Shown: positions 23,516 to 32,119 of the stretch, piece after piece | Layout of the letters: each line of letters opens with the position of its first letter | How positions within the stretch are numbered: the first letter of the stretch is position 1 | From: Streptomyces otsuchiensis | Lineage (GTDB): Bacteria > Actinomycetota > Actinomycetes > Streptomycetales > Streptomycetaceae | Assembly (NCBI RefSeq): GCF_004305975.1 | Contig: NZ_BHZI01000017.1 | Span: forward strand, 1-37,284 | Length of the DNA stretch: 37,284 nucleotides | Direction: 5' to 3' | Notes under the pieces: model-generated | What the model saw: the letters and a program-made list of their open reading frames with translations, nothing else | What the model was told of the DNA's origin: nothing | The model's database searches: none | Translations under genes and position numbers: made by a program

Positions 23516-25027
23516 TCAGCCGCCGGAGAGGGCACGGACCAGTTGGTCCGCGGTCTCGCACCGGTCGAGCAGTCCCTCGACGTGCTCGCGGGTGCCGCGC
23601 AGCGGGTCCATGGTGGGCACCCGCTGCAGGGAGTCACGGCCCGGCAGGTCGAAGATGACCGAATCCCACGAGGCGGCCGCCACGTCGTCGGCGTACTGCT
23701 CCAGACACCGCCCGCGGAAGTAGGCGCGGGTGTCCTCCGGCGGGCTGGTGACGGCGCGGCGCACCTGATCCTCGGTGAACAGCCGCCGCATCCGGCCCCG
23801 CTCCGCCAGCCGGTTGTAGAGCCCCTTGTCGGGCCGGACGTCGGAGTACTGGAGATCGACCAGGTGCAGCCGTGCGGCGTCCCAGCCGAGATTGTCCCGG
23901 CGGCGGTACCCCTCCAGCAGTTCTCGCTTGGCGACCCAGTCGAGCTGGTCCGCCAGGCTCATCGGGTCGCTCTCCAGCCGGGTCAGCACGTCCTCCCAGC
24001 GGGCCAGGACGTCGCGGGTCTCGTCGTCCGCGTCCGCGCCCCAGCGCTCCTCGACGTACTTGCGGGCCAGCTCGAAGTACTCCATCTGGAGCTGGACGGC
24101 GGTGAGGGTGCGACCGCTGCGCAGCGTGATCAGACCGCGCAGTCCCGGATCGTGACTGACCCGGTGCAGCGTGCGCACCGGCTGGTCCACGGCCAGGTCG
24201 ACGGCGATGAAGCCGTCCTCGATCATCGACAGCACCAGCGAGGTGGTGCCGAGCTTGAGGTAGGTGGAGATCTCCGACAGGTTGGCGTCGCCGACGATGA
24301 CGTGCAGCCGGCGGTAGCGCTCGGGGTCGGCGTGGGGCTCGTCCCGGGTGTTGATGATCGGCCGCTTGAGGGTGGTCTCCAGCCCGACCTCCACCTCGAA
24401 GTAGTCGGCCCGCTGGCTGAGCTGGAACCCGTCGGCGCCACCGTCCTGACCGATACCGACCCGGCCGGCGCCGCAGACGACCTGGCGCGAGACGAAGAAC
24501 GGCGTCAGGTGCCGGACGATGTCCGAGAAGGCGGTCTCCCGCCGCATCAGGTAGTTCTCGTGCGTGCCGTAGGAGGCGCCCTTGTTGTCGGTGTTGTTCT
24601 TGTAGAGGTGGATGGGGTGGGCTCCGGGCACCTCGGCGGCCCGGCGGGCCGCCTCGGCCATGACCCGCTCCCCCGCCTTGTCCCACAGGACCGCGTCGAG
24701 GGGGCCCGCCGTCTCCGGGGCGCTGTACTCGGGGTGCGCGTGGTCCACGTAGAGCCGGGCGCCGTTGGTGAGGATGACGTTGGCCAGCCCGATGTCCTCG
24801 TCGGTGAGCTGGCTGGAGTCCGCGTTCTCGCGTGCCAGGTCGAACCCGCGGGCGTCCCGCAGCGGGTTCTCCTCCTCGAAGTCCCAGCGCGCCCGGCGGG
24901 CACGGTGCATCGCCGCGGCGTAGGCGTTCACCACCTGGGACGAGGTGAGCATGGCATTGGCGTTGGGATGACCGGGAACGGAGACGCCGTACTCCGTCTC
25001 GATGCCCATCACGCGCCGTACGGTCAT
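23516..25027 (-). CDS. dop: Pup deamidase / depupylase Dop
   Basis: The 503-residue enzyme deamidates the C-terminal Gln of Pup and removes Pup from substrates. It is homologous to Paf[22 protein letters not shown] holds Glu10, and [18 protein letters not shown] holds Asp95, at the same number as the key Asp known in mycobacterial Dop. The Dop-specific loop region between about 42 and 80 is present ([18 protein letters not shown]). [19 protein letters not shown] and [13 protein letters not shown] match the family. The ATG has a perfect AAGGAGGG site. A terminator after arc and a TAGGCT upstream suggest its own promoter. It ends 142 bases before pup. Confidence 0.97.
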   Translation of the reverse strand: MTVRRVMGIETEYGVSVPGHPNANAMLTSSQVVNAYAAAMHRARRARWDFEEENPLRDARGFDLARENADSSQLTDEDIGLANVILTNGARLYVDHAHPEYSAPETAGPLDAVLWDKAGERVMAEAARRAAEVPGAHPIHLYKNNTDNKGASYGTHENYLMRRETAFSDIVRHLTPFFVSRQVVCGAGRVGIGQDGGADGFQLSQRADYFEVEVGLETTLKRPIINTRDEPHADPERYRRLHVIVGDANLSEISTYLKLGTTSLVLSMIEDGFIAVDLAVDQPVRTLHRVSHDPGLRGLITLRSGRTLTAVQLQMEYFELARKYVEERWGADADDETRDVLARWEDVLTRLESDPMSLADQLDWVAKRELLEGYRRRDNLGWDAARLHLVDLQYSDVRPDKGLYNRLAERGRMRRLFTEDQVRRAVTSPPEDTRAYFRGRCLEQYADDVAAASWDSVIFDLPGRDSLQRVPTMDPLRGTREHVEGLLDRCETADQLVRALSGG

Positions 25028-25079
25028 GCGGCCCTCCTTGCCCTGCGGCGGCCCCCGGACAGGCCCACCGCACGCCACG

Positions 25080-25085
25080 AGCCTA
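25080..25085 (-). promoter_or_regulatory. candidate -10 of the dop promoter
   Basis: TAGGCT on the minus strand lies 52 bases before the dop ATG and downstream of the arc terminator. No good -35 is visible. Confidence 0.4.
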
Positions 25086-25146
25086 GGTGCCACGGGCCGC
25101 GATGGGGAGGTGACAGGGGGTTTCCTGTGGGCTGTCTGGGAAAAAC

Positions 25147-25197
25147 GCCCGGCTGCGGGACACACAGGCACCGTGGCCTGCGCGCCCGCAGCCGGGC
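25147..25197 (-). terminator. Rho-independent terminator after arc
   Basis: A 13-base perfect stem (25147-25159 with 25185-25197) encloses a small inner AGGC/GCCT hairpin. On the minus strand it is followed by GTTTTT, rare for this genome. It starts 10 bases after the arc stop, so arc and dop are probably separate transcription units. Confidence 0.8.
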
Positions 25198-25206
25198 CGG
25201 GTGTCT

Positions 25207-26973
25207 TTACAGATATTGTCCGGTATTGGCCACCGTATCGATGGAACGACCGGTGTCGGCACCCTGCTTTCCGGTGACGAGCGTGCGGATGAAGACGATC
25301 CGCTCGCCCTTCTTGCCGGAGATGCGGGCCCAGTCGTCCGGGTTGGTGGTGTTCGGGAGGTCCTCGTTCTCCTTGAACTCGTCCACACAGGCGGCGATGA
25401 GGTGGGCGACCCGCAGACCCTTCTGGTTCTGGTCCAGGAACGCCTTGATCGCCATCTTCTTGGCACGGTCGACGATGTTCTGGATCATCGCGCCCGAGTT
25501 GAAGTCCTTGAAGTACAGGACCTCCTTGTCACCGTTGGCGTAGGTGACCTCCAGGAAGCGGTTCTCCTCGGACTCCGCGTACATCTGCTCCACGACGGTC
25601 TGGATCATGCCGCCGACGGCCGCCTCGCGGCTGCCGTGGTGCTCGGCCAGGTCCTCGGTGTGGATGGGAAGGTTCGGAGTGAGGTACTTCGTGAAGATGT
25701 CCTTGGCCGCCTCGGCGTCCGGCCGCTCGATCTTGATCTTGACGTCCAGCCGGCCGGGCCGGAGGATCGCCGGGTCGATCATGTCCTCGCGGTTGGAGGC
25801 GCCGATGACGATGACGTTCTCCAGCCCCTCCACGCCGTCGATCTCCGACAGCAGCTGCGGGACGATGGTGTTCTCCACGTCCGAGCTGACGCCCGAGCCA
25901 CGGGTGCGGAACAGGGAGTCCATCTCGTCGAAGAAGACGATGACGGGCGTGCCCTCACTGGCCTTCTCGCGCGCCCGCTGGAAGACCAGCCGGATGTGCC
26001 GCTCGGTCTCGCCGACGTACTTGTTGAGAAGCTCCGGACCCTTGATATTCAGGAAGAAGCTCTTCCCGGCGGGCTGTCCGGTGACCTCGGCGACCTTCTT
26101 CGCCAGCGAGTTGGCGACGGCCTTGGCGATCAGTGTCTTGCCGCAGCCGGGCGGACCGTAGAGCAGCACGCCCTTCGGCGGCCGCAACTCGTGCTCGCGG
26201 AAGAGGTCGGGATGGAGGTAGGGCAGTTCGACCGCGTCGCGGATCAGCTCGATCTGGTTGCCCAGACCGCCGATCTTGGCGTAGTCGATGTCGGGGACCT
26301 CTTCGAGGACCAGTTCCTCGACCTCGCTCTTGGGCACGACCTCGTAGACGTAGCCCGAACGGGAGTCGAGCAGCAACGCGTCACCGGCGCGGAGCGTCGC
26401 GCTCGGCAGCGGTGCGGCGATCCGCACCACCCGCTCCTCGTCGGTGTGGCCGACCACCAGCGCGCGCTCGCCGTCCTCCAGGACCTCCTTGAGGGTGACG
26501 ATGTCGCCGGCGCTCTCGAACTCCATGGCCTCGACCACGTTGAGAGCCTCGTTGAGCATCACCTCCTGGCCGCGCTGCAACTCCTCCAGCTCGATACCAG
26601 GACTGACGTTGACCCGGAGCTTGCGGCCGCCGGTGAAGATGTCGGCGGTGCCGTCGTCGTTGGCCTGCAGGAAGACACCGAAACCGGCCGGCGGCTGCGC
26701 CAGTCGGTCGACCTCTTCCTTGAGCGCCACGATCTGGTCACGGGCCTCGCGCAAAGTGCCGGCCAGCCGCTCGTTCTGGGACGTCACCCCCGCCAGGCTC
26801 GTCTGCAACTCGACGATCCGCTCCTCGAGCACCCGGGTGTGCCGCGGGGAATCAGCGAGCTTGCGGCGCAGGACAGTGATCTCCTGCTCTAGATCGGCAA
26901 CCTGCCGGGCCGGGTCGTCGGACCCCCGACCGGGACGGATACCGCGGTTGGTGTCGTCTTCGTGGGATGCCAC
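25207..26973 (-). CDS. arc: proteasome-associated AAA ATPase Arc (Mpa)
   Basis: The 588-residue ring ATPase recognises Pup, unfolds tagged proteins and feeds them to the 20S core. An N-terminal coiled coil (about 22-92) captures Pup, and two OB-type domains follow to about 225. The AAA domain has Walker A GPPGCGKT (273-280), pore loop KYVG (318-321) and Walker B FFDEMDSL with Asp349/Glu350. RAxxGRLDV-like [15 protein letters not shown] is present. The C-terminus ends Gln-Tyr-Leu, the tail that docks into PrcA. The GTG start after GGAGGAGGTGAGG gives the known Streptomyces length; a TTG six codons upstream is possible. Confidence 0.97.
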   Translation of the reverse strand: MASHEDDTNRGIRPGRGSDDPARQVADLEQEITVLRRKLADSPRHTRVLEERIVELQTSLAGVTSQNERLAGTLREARDQIVALKEEVDRLAQPPAGFGVFLQANDDGTADIFTGGRKLRVNVSPGIELEELQRGQEVMLNEALNVVEAMEFESAGDIVTLKEVLEDGERALVVGHTDEERVVRIAAPLPSATLRAGDALLLDSRSGYVYEVVPKSEVEELVLEEVPDIDYAKIGGLGNQIELIRDAVELPYLHPDLFREHELRPPKGVLLYGPPGCGKTLIAKAVANSLAKKVAEVTGQPAGKSFFLNIKGPELLNKYVGETERHIRLVFQRAREKASEGTPVIVFFDEMDSLFRTRGSGVSSDVENTIVPQLLSEIDGVEGLENVIVIGASNREDMIDPAILRPGRLDVKIKIERPDAEAAKDIFTKYLTPNLPIHTEDLAEHHGSREAAVGGMIQTVVEQMYAESEENRFLEVTYANGDKEVLYFKDFNSGAMIQNIVDRAKKMAIKAFLDQNQKGLRVAHLIAACVDEFKENEDLPNTTNPDDWARISGKKGERIVFIRTLVTGKQGADTGRSIDTVANTGQYL

Positions 26974-27324
26974 GGTCCTCACCTCCTCCAAGGGGAGCTG
27001 GACGCTTCCAGACCCTACCTGGACAGGTGTCGATCGAAACCCCTAGATCAAAAAGACCGTCGGCCGTGTCCGATCTTCACCCTTGCGCGCTCCCTCTCGC
27101 CTGGGGAATACCCACCCTGCGCCGTGGGAAAGCAGTCAGCGGTATGGTCGTGGGTGGTCAACACCCTCTCCGGGGTCCCGCCGTTCGCCGCACCACGGCG
27201 GCGGAAGGACCCCCGGCGGGAACGGCCACGGACCATCGGCGAACGCGGGAATTCCCGCTGTGCCGCTCCCGTGGCCGGTGCCCGGGAGCCCCCGGCGGAA
27301 GCGATTCCGGCGGGAGGTCCGACC
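26974..27324. other. intergenic region between arc and the ferredoxin leader
   Basis: The 351 bases hold the arc promoter (near 27012) and a perfect 14-base palindrome, GCGGGAATTCCCGC, at 27245-27258. Translations of this stretch are Arg/Pro/Gly-rich without conserved look, so I see no gene before 27325. No clear plus-strand promoter was found; TATGGT at 27143-27148 is one weak candidate. Confidence 0.5.
27012..27017 (-). promoter_or_regulatory. candidate -10 of the arc promoter
   Basis: TAGGGT on the minus strand, with TTTCGA 16 bases upstream as a weak -35. The leader to the arc GTG would be about 33 bases. ACCTG-GA-CAGGT, a small inverted repeat, overlaps the -10. Confidence 0.45.
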
Positions 27325-27390
27325 ATGACGGCAGGCAGTTATCGAGCATGTCCGGAATACCACGGGCATACGACGGGAAACGGTGGGTGA
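27325..27390 (+). CDS. possible 21-codon leader ORF before the ferredoxin
   Basis: ATG with an excellent GGGAGGT site (spacing 6) opens a 21-codon frame, MTAGSYRACPEYHGHTTGNGG, whose TGA is separated by one base from the ferredoxin ATG. The site is stronger than the one in front of the ferredoxin itself, so translation may be coupled. I do not recognise the peptide. It could be a regulatory leader or only a device for ribosome loading. Confidence 0.4.
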   Translation: MTAGSYRACPEYHGHTTGNGG

Positions 27391-27391
27391 G

Positions 27392-27703
27392 ATGAGCGCG
27401 CAGCACACGGCCGCCGACGAACTCGAGGTCTGGATCGACCAGGAACTCTGCACCGGCGACGGCATCTGTGCGCAGTACGCCCCCGAGGTGTTCGAGCTCG
27501 ACATCGACGGGCTCGCCTATGTCAAGCCGCCGGTGCCCGCCGGCGAGGAGGCCGACCTGCTGACCGAGCCGGGCGCCACCGCGCCGATCCCGTTGCCGCT
27601 GCTGACCGACGTGGTCGAGTCGGTCAAGGACTGCCCGGGCGAGTGCATCCATGTGCGGCGGGTGGCTGACCGGACCGAGGTCTACGGCCCGGACGCCGAC
27701 TGA
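27392..27703 (+). CDS. 3Fe-4S/4Fe-4S-type ferredoxin
   Basis: The 103-residue protein has the small-ferredoxin pattern WIDQELCTGDGICAQYAPEVFEL, with Cys spaced C-x5-C, and DCPGECIHV near the end, with C-P and an extra Cys. Such proteins usually carry one [3Fe-4S] cluster and pass electrons to P450s or other oxidoreductases. The middle (about 45-72) is a linker-like insert containing LLTEPGATAPIPLPLL, common in the Streptomyces version. No P450 or reductase is nearby, so the partner is unknown. ATG at 27392 is preferred; GTG at 27383 is two codons further upstream in the same frame after the leader ORF. Confidence 0.88.
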   Translation: MSAQHTAADELEVWIDQELCTGDGICAQYAPEVFELDIDGLAYVKPPVPAGEEADLLTEPGATAPIPLPLLTDVVESVKDCPGECIHVRRVADRTEVYGPDAD

Positions 27704-27727
27704 TCCTCCGCCTCCGGCGTGACGGAA

Positions 27728-27755
27728 GGGGCCGACCTGAAAACCGGTCGGCCCC
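27728..27755. terminator. bidirectional terminator after the ferredoxin
   Basis: A 10-base perfect stem (27728-27737 with 27746-27755) with an eight-base loop lies between convergent genes. Short AA and TT runs flank it. Confidence 0.75.
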
Positions 27756-27823
27756 CTTCGTCGTGTCCCGTCGTCGTGTGTCCCTCGTACTGGCCGTGGT
27801 CGTGCCCCGGCGGGCGACGTGGC

Positions 27824-28438
27824 TCAGACGCTGACGGCGCGGGGCGGTGCGGCCTGGTCCACGACCAGGCGCCCGTCGCGCCAGTTCCACGAGGCCTCAC
27901 CGTGCAGGTCGGGCTCGCTCCGGGGCACGTCCGGCGAGGAGTAGCCGAGCAGTGTCACGGTGAGCGTGCCGTCGCGGGCCCGCAGCTTCTCGACGATCAT
28001 GCCGTCTCCCGGGTCGACCAGGGTCTCGGCGACCGCGACCTCTCCCCCGGGTCGTCCGGTCAGCAGGTACACCCCGTGCGGCGGGGTGCCGCCGCCGGCG
28101 TCGCACCGCACCGCGGCGACCGTCTCGGTGCGGCCGTCGCCGTCGAGGTCGATTTCGGCGCGGTGCGTGACCAGGACGTCGTGGGGGCCGCAGTCCAGCG
28201 GATAGCTGACTGACTCGGGGTCCGGGCCGCCGCTCACGCCGGCCGGCGGGGGCCCGGAGTGGGCGGTGGCGCCCGGGGGCTGGATCAGGGCCGCGAGCCC
28301 GGCGACGGCGGCGAGGGCGACGGCCGTCGTGAGCCAGTGCACCGCGCGGGCACGGGTGTGGGGAAGTCCGGAGTCTGCCGTGGGCTGCACGCGGAGGTTC
28401 TCCTGGGAGGCAGAAGCGATGCGGGGGGTGCTCAGCAT
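27824..28438 (-). CDS. exported or membrane-anchored protein of unknown function
   Basis: The 204-residue product has a 32-residue basic/polar N-terminus and one hydrophobic segment (about 33-52). A Pro/Gly linker and a globular C-terminal part of about 125 residues follow. The latter contains EIDLDGDGRTETVAAVRC, reminiscent of FG-GAP/VCBS calcium-binding repeats, and two Cys (about 82 and 107) that could pair outside the cell. I do not recognise a characterised family. The start is uncertain: ATG 28438 is used here and GTG at 28453 is possible; neither has a strong ribosome-binding site. It lies downstream of trmI on the same strand. Confidence 0.7.
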   Translation of the reverse strand: MLSTPRIASASQENLRVQPTADSGLPHTRARAVHWLTTAVALAAVAGLAALIQPPGATAHSGPPPAGVSGGPDPESVSYPLDCGPHDVLVTHRAEIDLDGDGRTETVAAVRCDAGGGTPPHGVYLLTGRPGGEVAVAETLVDPGDGMIVEKLRARDGTLTVTLLGYSSPDVPRSEPDLHGEASWNWRDGRLVVDQAAPPRAVSV

Positions 28439-28575
28439 CGTGCCATATCTCACACCGGTGAAGAAGCGCGGGTTCCGGGGTTTCCACACGGCTCCGCCGT
28501 GCCGCCCGGATCGGGTGGCACGGCGGAGGGATGTCGGCGTCGGCGGTGGTCCGGCCGGACGCCGGAGGGGCGGGT

Positions 28576-28594
28576 GCCGGGGTGCGCCCCCGGC
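28576..28594 (-). terminator. hairpin downstream of trmI
   Basis: A 7-base stem (28576-28582 with 28588-28594) lies 10 bases after the trmI stop on its coding strand. It is short but GC-only. Confidence 0.45.
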
Positions 28595-28603
28595 CGGCGT
28601 GGG

Positions 28604-29497
28604 TCAGCTCCGGCCGCTGCCGGGACCGGTGTAGTCCTCGCCGTAGGCGCCAGGCGCCGGACGACGTCGGCGGCGCGGCGGTTCCACACCGTCGGCGAGG
28701 CGCCGGGCGGTGAGCAGGAAGCCGGTGTGGCCGATCATGCGGTGGTCGGGACGGACGGCCAGCCCTTCGACGTGCCAGGTGCGGACCATCGTCTCCCAGG
28801 CGCTGGGCTCGTTGAAGGTGCCGTGTTCCCGGATGGTCTCCACCGTGCGGGCGAGCTGTGTCGTGGTCGCCACGTACGCGCAGAGGATGCCGCCGGGGAC
28901 CAGCGCCTTGGAGACGGCGTCCAGGCACTCCCAGGGGGCGAGCATGTCCAGGATGACCCGGTCCACCTCGGTGTCGCTGAGGTTGTCCTGGAGGTCACCG
29001 ACCGTCAGCTCCCAGGCCGGGTGCGGTCCGCCGAAGTAGCGCTCGACGTTGCCCTTCGCGATGTCGGCGAAGTCCGCGCGGCGCTCGTAGGAGTGCAGCA
29101 TCCCGTGGTCGCCGATGGCGCGCAGCAGGAAGGTGGAGAGCGAGCCGGAGCCGACTCCGGCCTCGACCACCCGCGCTCCCGCGAAGATGTCGGCCATCGC
29201 GAGGATCTGCCCCGCGTCCTTGGGGTAGACCACGGCGGCGCCGCGGGGCATGGACAGGACGAAGTCGGGGAGCAGGGGGCGCAGTGCGAGGTAGTCGACC
29301 TTGCCGGTGGTGCGGACGACGGTTCCCTCGGGCGCCCCGATCAGCTCGTCGTGCGGGAAGGCACCCTTGTGGGTGTGGAAGCTCTTCCCGGCTTCGAGCG
29401 TGAAGGTGTAGTGGCGGCCCTTGGGGTCGGTCAGCTGTACCTGGTCCCCGACCCTGAAGGGCCCGCGTCGGCGGGCGGCACCGGTCGGTTCGGACAT
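28604..29497 (-). CDS. trmI: tRNA (adenine-N1)-methyltransferase TrmI
   Basis: The 297-residue enzyme methylates A58 (and A57 in some species) of the tRNA T-loop using S-adenosylmethionine. The N-terminal RNA-binding part has FRVGDQVQLTDPKGRHYTFTLEAG and FHTHKGAFPHDELIG. YPKDAGQILAMADIFAGARVVEAGVGSGSLS contains the cofactor loop (110-120), and VILDMLAPWE holds the catalytic-site Asp184. The C-terminal tail is Arg-rich. Length matches mycobacterial TrmI (Rv2118c), which also sits near the proteasome genes. The ATG fits the conserved start. Confidence 0.95.
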   Translation of the reverse strand: MSEPTGAARRRGPFRVGDQVQLTDPKGRHYTFTLEAGKSFHTHKGAFPHDELIGAPEGTVVRTTGKVDYLALRPLLPDFVLSMPRGAAVVYPKDAGQILAMADIFAGARVVEAGVGSGSLSTFLLRAIGDHGMLHSYERRADFADIAKGNVERYFGGPHPAWELTVGDLQDNLSDTEVDRVILDMLAPWECLDAVSKALVPGGILCAYVATTTQLARTVETIREHGTFNEPSAWETMVRTWHVEGLAVRPDHRMIGHTGFLLTARRLADGVEPPRRRRRPAPGAYGEDYTGPGSGRS

Positions 29498-29523
29498 GGG
29501 GGGAAGCCTAGTCCAGCCGGGTG

Positions 29524-29548
29524 CCCCGGCCGTAATCGAGGGCCGGGG
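29524..29548 (-). terminator. hairpin between the site-2 protease and trmI
   Basis: An 8-base perfect stem (29524-29531 with 29541-29548) with a nine-base loop lies 19 bases after the protease stop on the coding strand. Confidence 0.5.
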
Positions 29549-29567
29549 GCGAGGGCGGTGGGTGCCG

Positions 29568-30782
29568 TCAGGAGGGGGCCGCGGACCCGCCCTGGCCGGA
29601 CATCGCCGCGACGAAGGCCCGTTCGACGTCGGCGGTGGAGAGCACCCCGTAGATCTCACCGGTGGCCTCGACCACCAGGTACTCGCTGGAGGGGTTGGCC
29701 CGCAGATGGTTGAGCAGGTCCTCGCCGGCGAGGTCCGCGGGGACCCGCATGCCGTCGGTCAGCTCCTGCGCGAGGCCGCCCACCGGCTCCCAGGGCCGGC
29801 GGTGCTGCGGCACCGCCGCGATGGCGGCCTCCCGGACCAGCGCGCGGGGCGTGCCGTCCGGATCGACCACCACCAGCGCGCGGGCACCGGCGTCGTTCGC
29901 CCGCCGCAGCGCCTCGGAGAGGGGCGAGTCAGGGGGCACGGGGACGGCCCGCCGGGTGAGGGCGGTGGCGGTCAGCGCGGGCAGCCGCTCGCGCAGCCGG
30001 GCCATGCGCAGGCTGTTTCCGGCGCCGGTCCAGATGATGGCGGCCAGGATCGCGGCCAGCAGCCCGTCGGTGAGGGAGTCCACGCCGGTGAACGACTCGC
30101 GGTCGGTGAAGCCGCCGGTGTGCGTGGCGAGCGGGAAGCCGACCAGTACCACCACGGCGAGGACCCGGCCGGCCCAGGCGGCCACGACGGTGCCGGTCAT
30201 CGGCCGTCCGGAGATCTTCCAGATGACGGCGCGCAGCATCCGCCCGCCGTCCAGAGGCATCCCGGGCAGCAGGTTGAAGACCGCGACGATGAGGTTGGAG
30301 AGCATCAGCCCCGCGCACAGCACCCCGGGCACGGTCCCGGCCTCGGTGACGAGCATCCCCAGGTAGAAGACCCCGGCCAGGACGAGCGAGAGCAGCGGGC
30401 CGACGAAGGCGAGGGTGAACTCACGGCCCGGGGTCGGTGAGTCCTTCTCGATCTCGGAGACACCGCCGAAGAACTGGAGCTGGATACGGCGCACCGGCAG
30501 GCCGAACCGGAGCGCGGCCACGGTGTGGGCCAGCTCGTGCACCAGCACGGAGGCGTAGAAGGCGACGGCGAAGAACAGCGCGACGAGATAGCGGGCGTTG
30601 CCGATCTCGGGGAGGACGCGCTCCAGTTGGTTGCCGAAGAACCACGTGATGAGCGCTGCGACCAGGAACCAGCTCGGGGCGACGTACACCGGCACCTTGA
30701 AGATCCGGCCCATGAGGATGCCGCCTCCCCCGCCTGGGCGCTGCTTCCCGGTGCCGGGTCCGGGCCGCTCCGTGTCTCCCAC
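29568..30782 (-). CDS. site-2 protease family membrane metalloprotease with CBS domain
   Basis: The 404-residue protein is an SpoIVFB/Rip3-like intramembrane protease. HELAH gives zinc ligands His82 and His86 with catalytic Glu83, and NLLPGMPLDGG (170-180) supplies the Asp178 ligand. Four to six membrane segments are visible. A C-terminal CBS pair follows (around LSEALRRANDAGARALVVVD and SEYLVVEATGEIYGVLSTADVERAF). Such enzymes release membrane-tethered regulators or process proteins; the target is unknown. GTG at 30782 with an AGGGGACAC stretch is preferred because orthologues keep a Gly/Pro-rich N-terminus; ATG at 30713 (MGRIFKVPVYVAPSW) is the alternative. It is divergent to the RecB-family gene. 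Confidence 0.88.
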   Translation of the reverse strand: MGDTERPGPGTGKQRPGGGGGILMGRIFKVPVYVAPSWFLVAALITWFFGNQLERVLPEIGNARYLVALFFAVAFYASVLVHELAHTVAALRFGLPVRRIQLQFFGGVSEIEKDSPTPGREFTLAFVGPLLSLVLAGVFYLGMLVTEAGTVPGVLCAGLMLSNLIVAVFNLLPGMPLDGGRMLRAVIWKISGRPMTGTVVAAWAGRVLAVVVLVGFPLATHTGGFTDRESFTGVDSLTDGLLAAILAAIIWTGAGNSLRMARLRERLPALTATALTRRAVPVPPDSPLSEALRRANDAGARALVVVDPDGTPRALVREAAIAAVPQHRRPWEPVGGLAQELTDGMRVPADLAGEDLLNHLRANPSSEYLVVEATGEIYGVLSTADVERAFVAAMSGQGGSAAPS

Positions 30783-30954
30783 CGTGTCCCCTGTCCTGTC
30801 CCGCGGTCGCGGATCGTGGTCGTTGCTCCGGTGCCGCTCCCGCCGGGGTGCGGCGGGTGCCCGTGCGGGAGCACGGTGCCGCCGCCCGGTCGCAGACAGT
30901 GGCCGGGCACGATCATGCCGCGCGCGTTCCCACACGTCGATGGTATTGCGCCGG

Positions 30955-30977
30955 GTGTCGGTGGCGGGCCGTAGGGT
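30955..30977 (+). promoter_or_regulatory. PafBC-type DNA-damage promoter of the RecB-family nuclease
   Basis: GTGTCGGTG, eight bases, then TAGGGT matches TTGTCRGTG-N8-TANNNT at eight of nine upstream positions with exact spacing and -10. It also fits TTGTCAGTGGC-N6-TAGGGT, the form I recall from Streptomyces recA. Seven bases separate TAGGGT from the ATG, so the transcript should be leaderless. The gene product is a repair-type nuclease, and pafBC are in this window. Confidence 0.7.
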
Positions 30978-30984
30978 TCGTGCC

Positions 30985-32073
30985 ATGGAAGCGTCACCGG
31001 CCCCGCGTAGCCCGTCGTTGTCACCGTCCCGGGCGGCCGACTTCATGCAGTGCCCGCTGCTCTACCGGTTCCGGGTGATCGACCGGCTGCCGGAGGAGCC
31101 CAGCCCGGCGGCGACCAGGGGCACGGTGGTGCACGCCGTGCTGGAGCGGCTGTTCGACGTTCCGGCCGGGGAGCGCACGGTGGGCCGGGTCCGTTCGCTG
31201 GTGGAGCGCGAGTGGGAGCGGCTGCTGACGCGCCGTCCGGAGCTCGCCTCGCTGTTCGCCGACGAGGAGCCGCCCCCGGGTGTGGACGGCGCGGCGGCGA
31301 CGGCGGCGGAGGCACCGGCCGAGGACGGCGCGGCGCGGCTGGCGCGGTGGCTGGCGGACGCCGAGAAGCTGGTCGAGCGCTGGTTCACCCTGGAGGACCC
31401 GACCCGCCTGGAGCCGGCCGAGCGCGAGATGTGGGTGGAGACCAGGCTCGACTCCGGACTGCGGCTGCGGGGCGTCATCGACCGGGTGGACATCGCGCCC
31501 ACCGGTGAGGTCCGCATCGTCGACTACAAGACGGGCAAGGCGCCGCGCCCCCAGTACGCGGCGGACTCCCTGTTCCAGATGAAGTTCTACGCCCTGGTGC
31601 TGTGGCGGCTGAAGGGGGTGCTGCCGCGCCGTCTCCAGCTGGTCTACCTCGGAAGCGGCGACGTCCGCACCTACGACCCCGTCGAGTCGGATCTGCACGC
31701 GGTGGAGCGCAAGCTGCTGGCGCTGTGGGAGGCGATCCGGGAGGCCACGGAGACGGGCGACTGGCGGCCGCGGCGCACCAAGCTCTGCGGCTGGTGCAGC
31801 TACCAGTCGATCTGCCCCGAGTTCGGTGGTACTCCCCCGCCCTATCCGCTGCTGGTCCAGGACAAGCTGCCGCTGGAGGACGTCTCCGCGCCGGCCGGGG
31901 GCCCGGAGGAGGCCGGGGCGGCGGACGGTGGGCCCGGGGTGGGCGGCGAGCCCGGTGTGGACGGGGCGGACGGCTCCGCACGCACGGAGGCCTTGGGGGT
32001 GGCTCCGCGGGCGCCGGCCGGGGCGTCGGGCGCCGACTCGCGGCGGCCCGGGGAGGCGCCGGGGCCGGGGTGA
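30985..32073 (+). CDS. RecB-family PD-(D/E)XK exonuclease with Fe-S cluster motif
   Basis: The 362-residue protein has a Cas4/AddB-like nuclease domain. RGTVVHAVLERLF holds His50 and GVIDRVDI the acidic site. VRIVDYKTGK holds Asp180 and Lys182, and QMKFYALVLW is the QxxxY motif. Cys23 (FMQCP) plus Cys268, Cys271 and Cys277 (CGWCSYQSIC) form the AddB-type [4Fe-4S] arrangement. A 70-residue Gly/Asp/Ala-rich tail follows. It likely trims DNA ends during repair. M. tuberculosis Rv2119 beside trmI is the syntenic match. The ATG fits the conserved start and a leaderless, damage-type promoter. Confidence 0.93.
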   Translation: MEASPAPRSPSLSPSRAADFMQCPLLYRFRVIDRLPEEPSPAATRGTVVHAVLERLFDVPAGERTVGRVRSLVEREWERLLTRRPELASLFADEEPPPGVDGAAATAAEAPAEDGAARLARWLADAEKLVERWFTLEDPTRLEPAEREMWVETRLDSGLRLRGVIDRVDIAPTGEVRIVDYKTGKAPRPQYAADSLFQMKFYALVLWRLKGVLPRRLQLVYLGSGDVRTYDPVESDLHAVERKLLALWEAIREATETGDWRPRRTKLCGWCSYQSICPEFGGTPPPYPLLVQDKLPLEDVSAPAGGPEEAGAADGGPGVGGEPGVDGADGSARTEALGVAPRAPAGASGADSRRPGEAPGPG

Positions 32074-32119
32074 GCGAGAATGGGGCTCTTCGGCTTCAGC
32101 TGCCTGGGAAGGAGCGCCC

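Noticed and set aside
27012-27034. TGTC close to the arc -10 as another PafBC site
   Set aside because: TGTC lies only four bases from TAGGGT. At the correct distance the sequence is ATCGACACC, which does not match.
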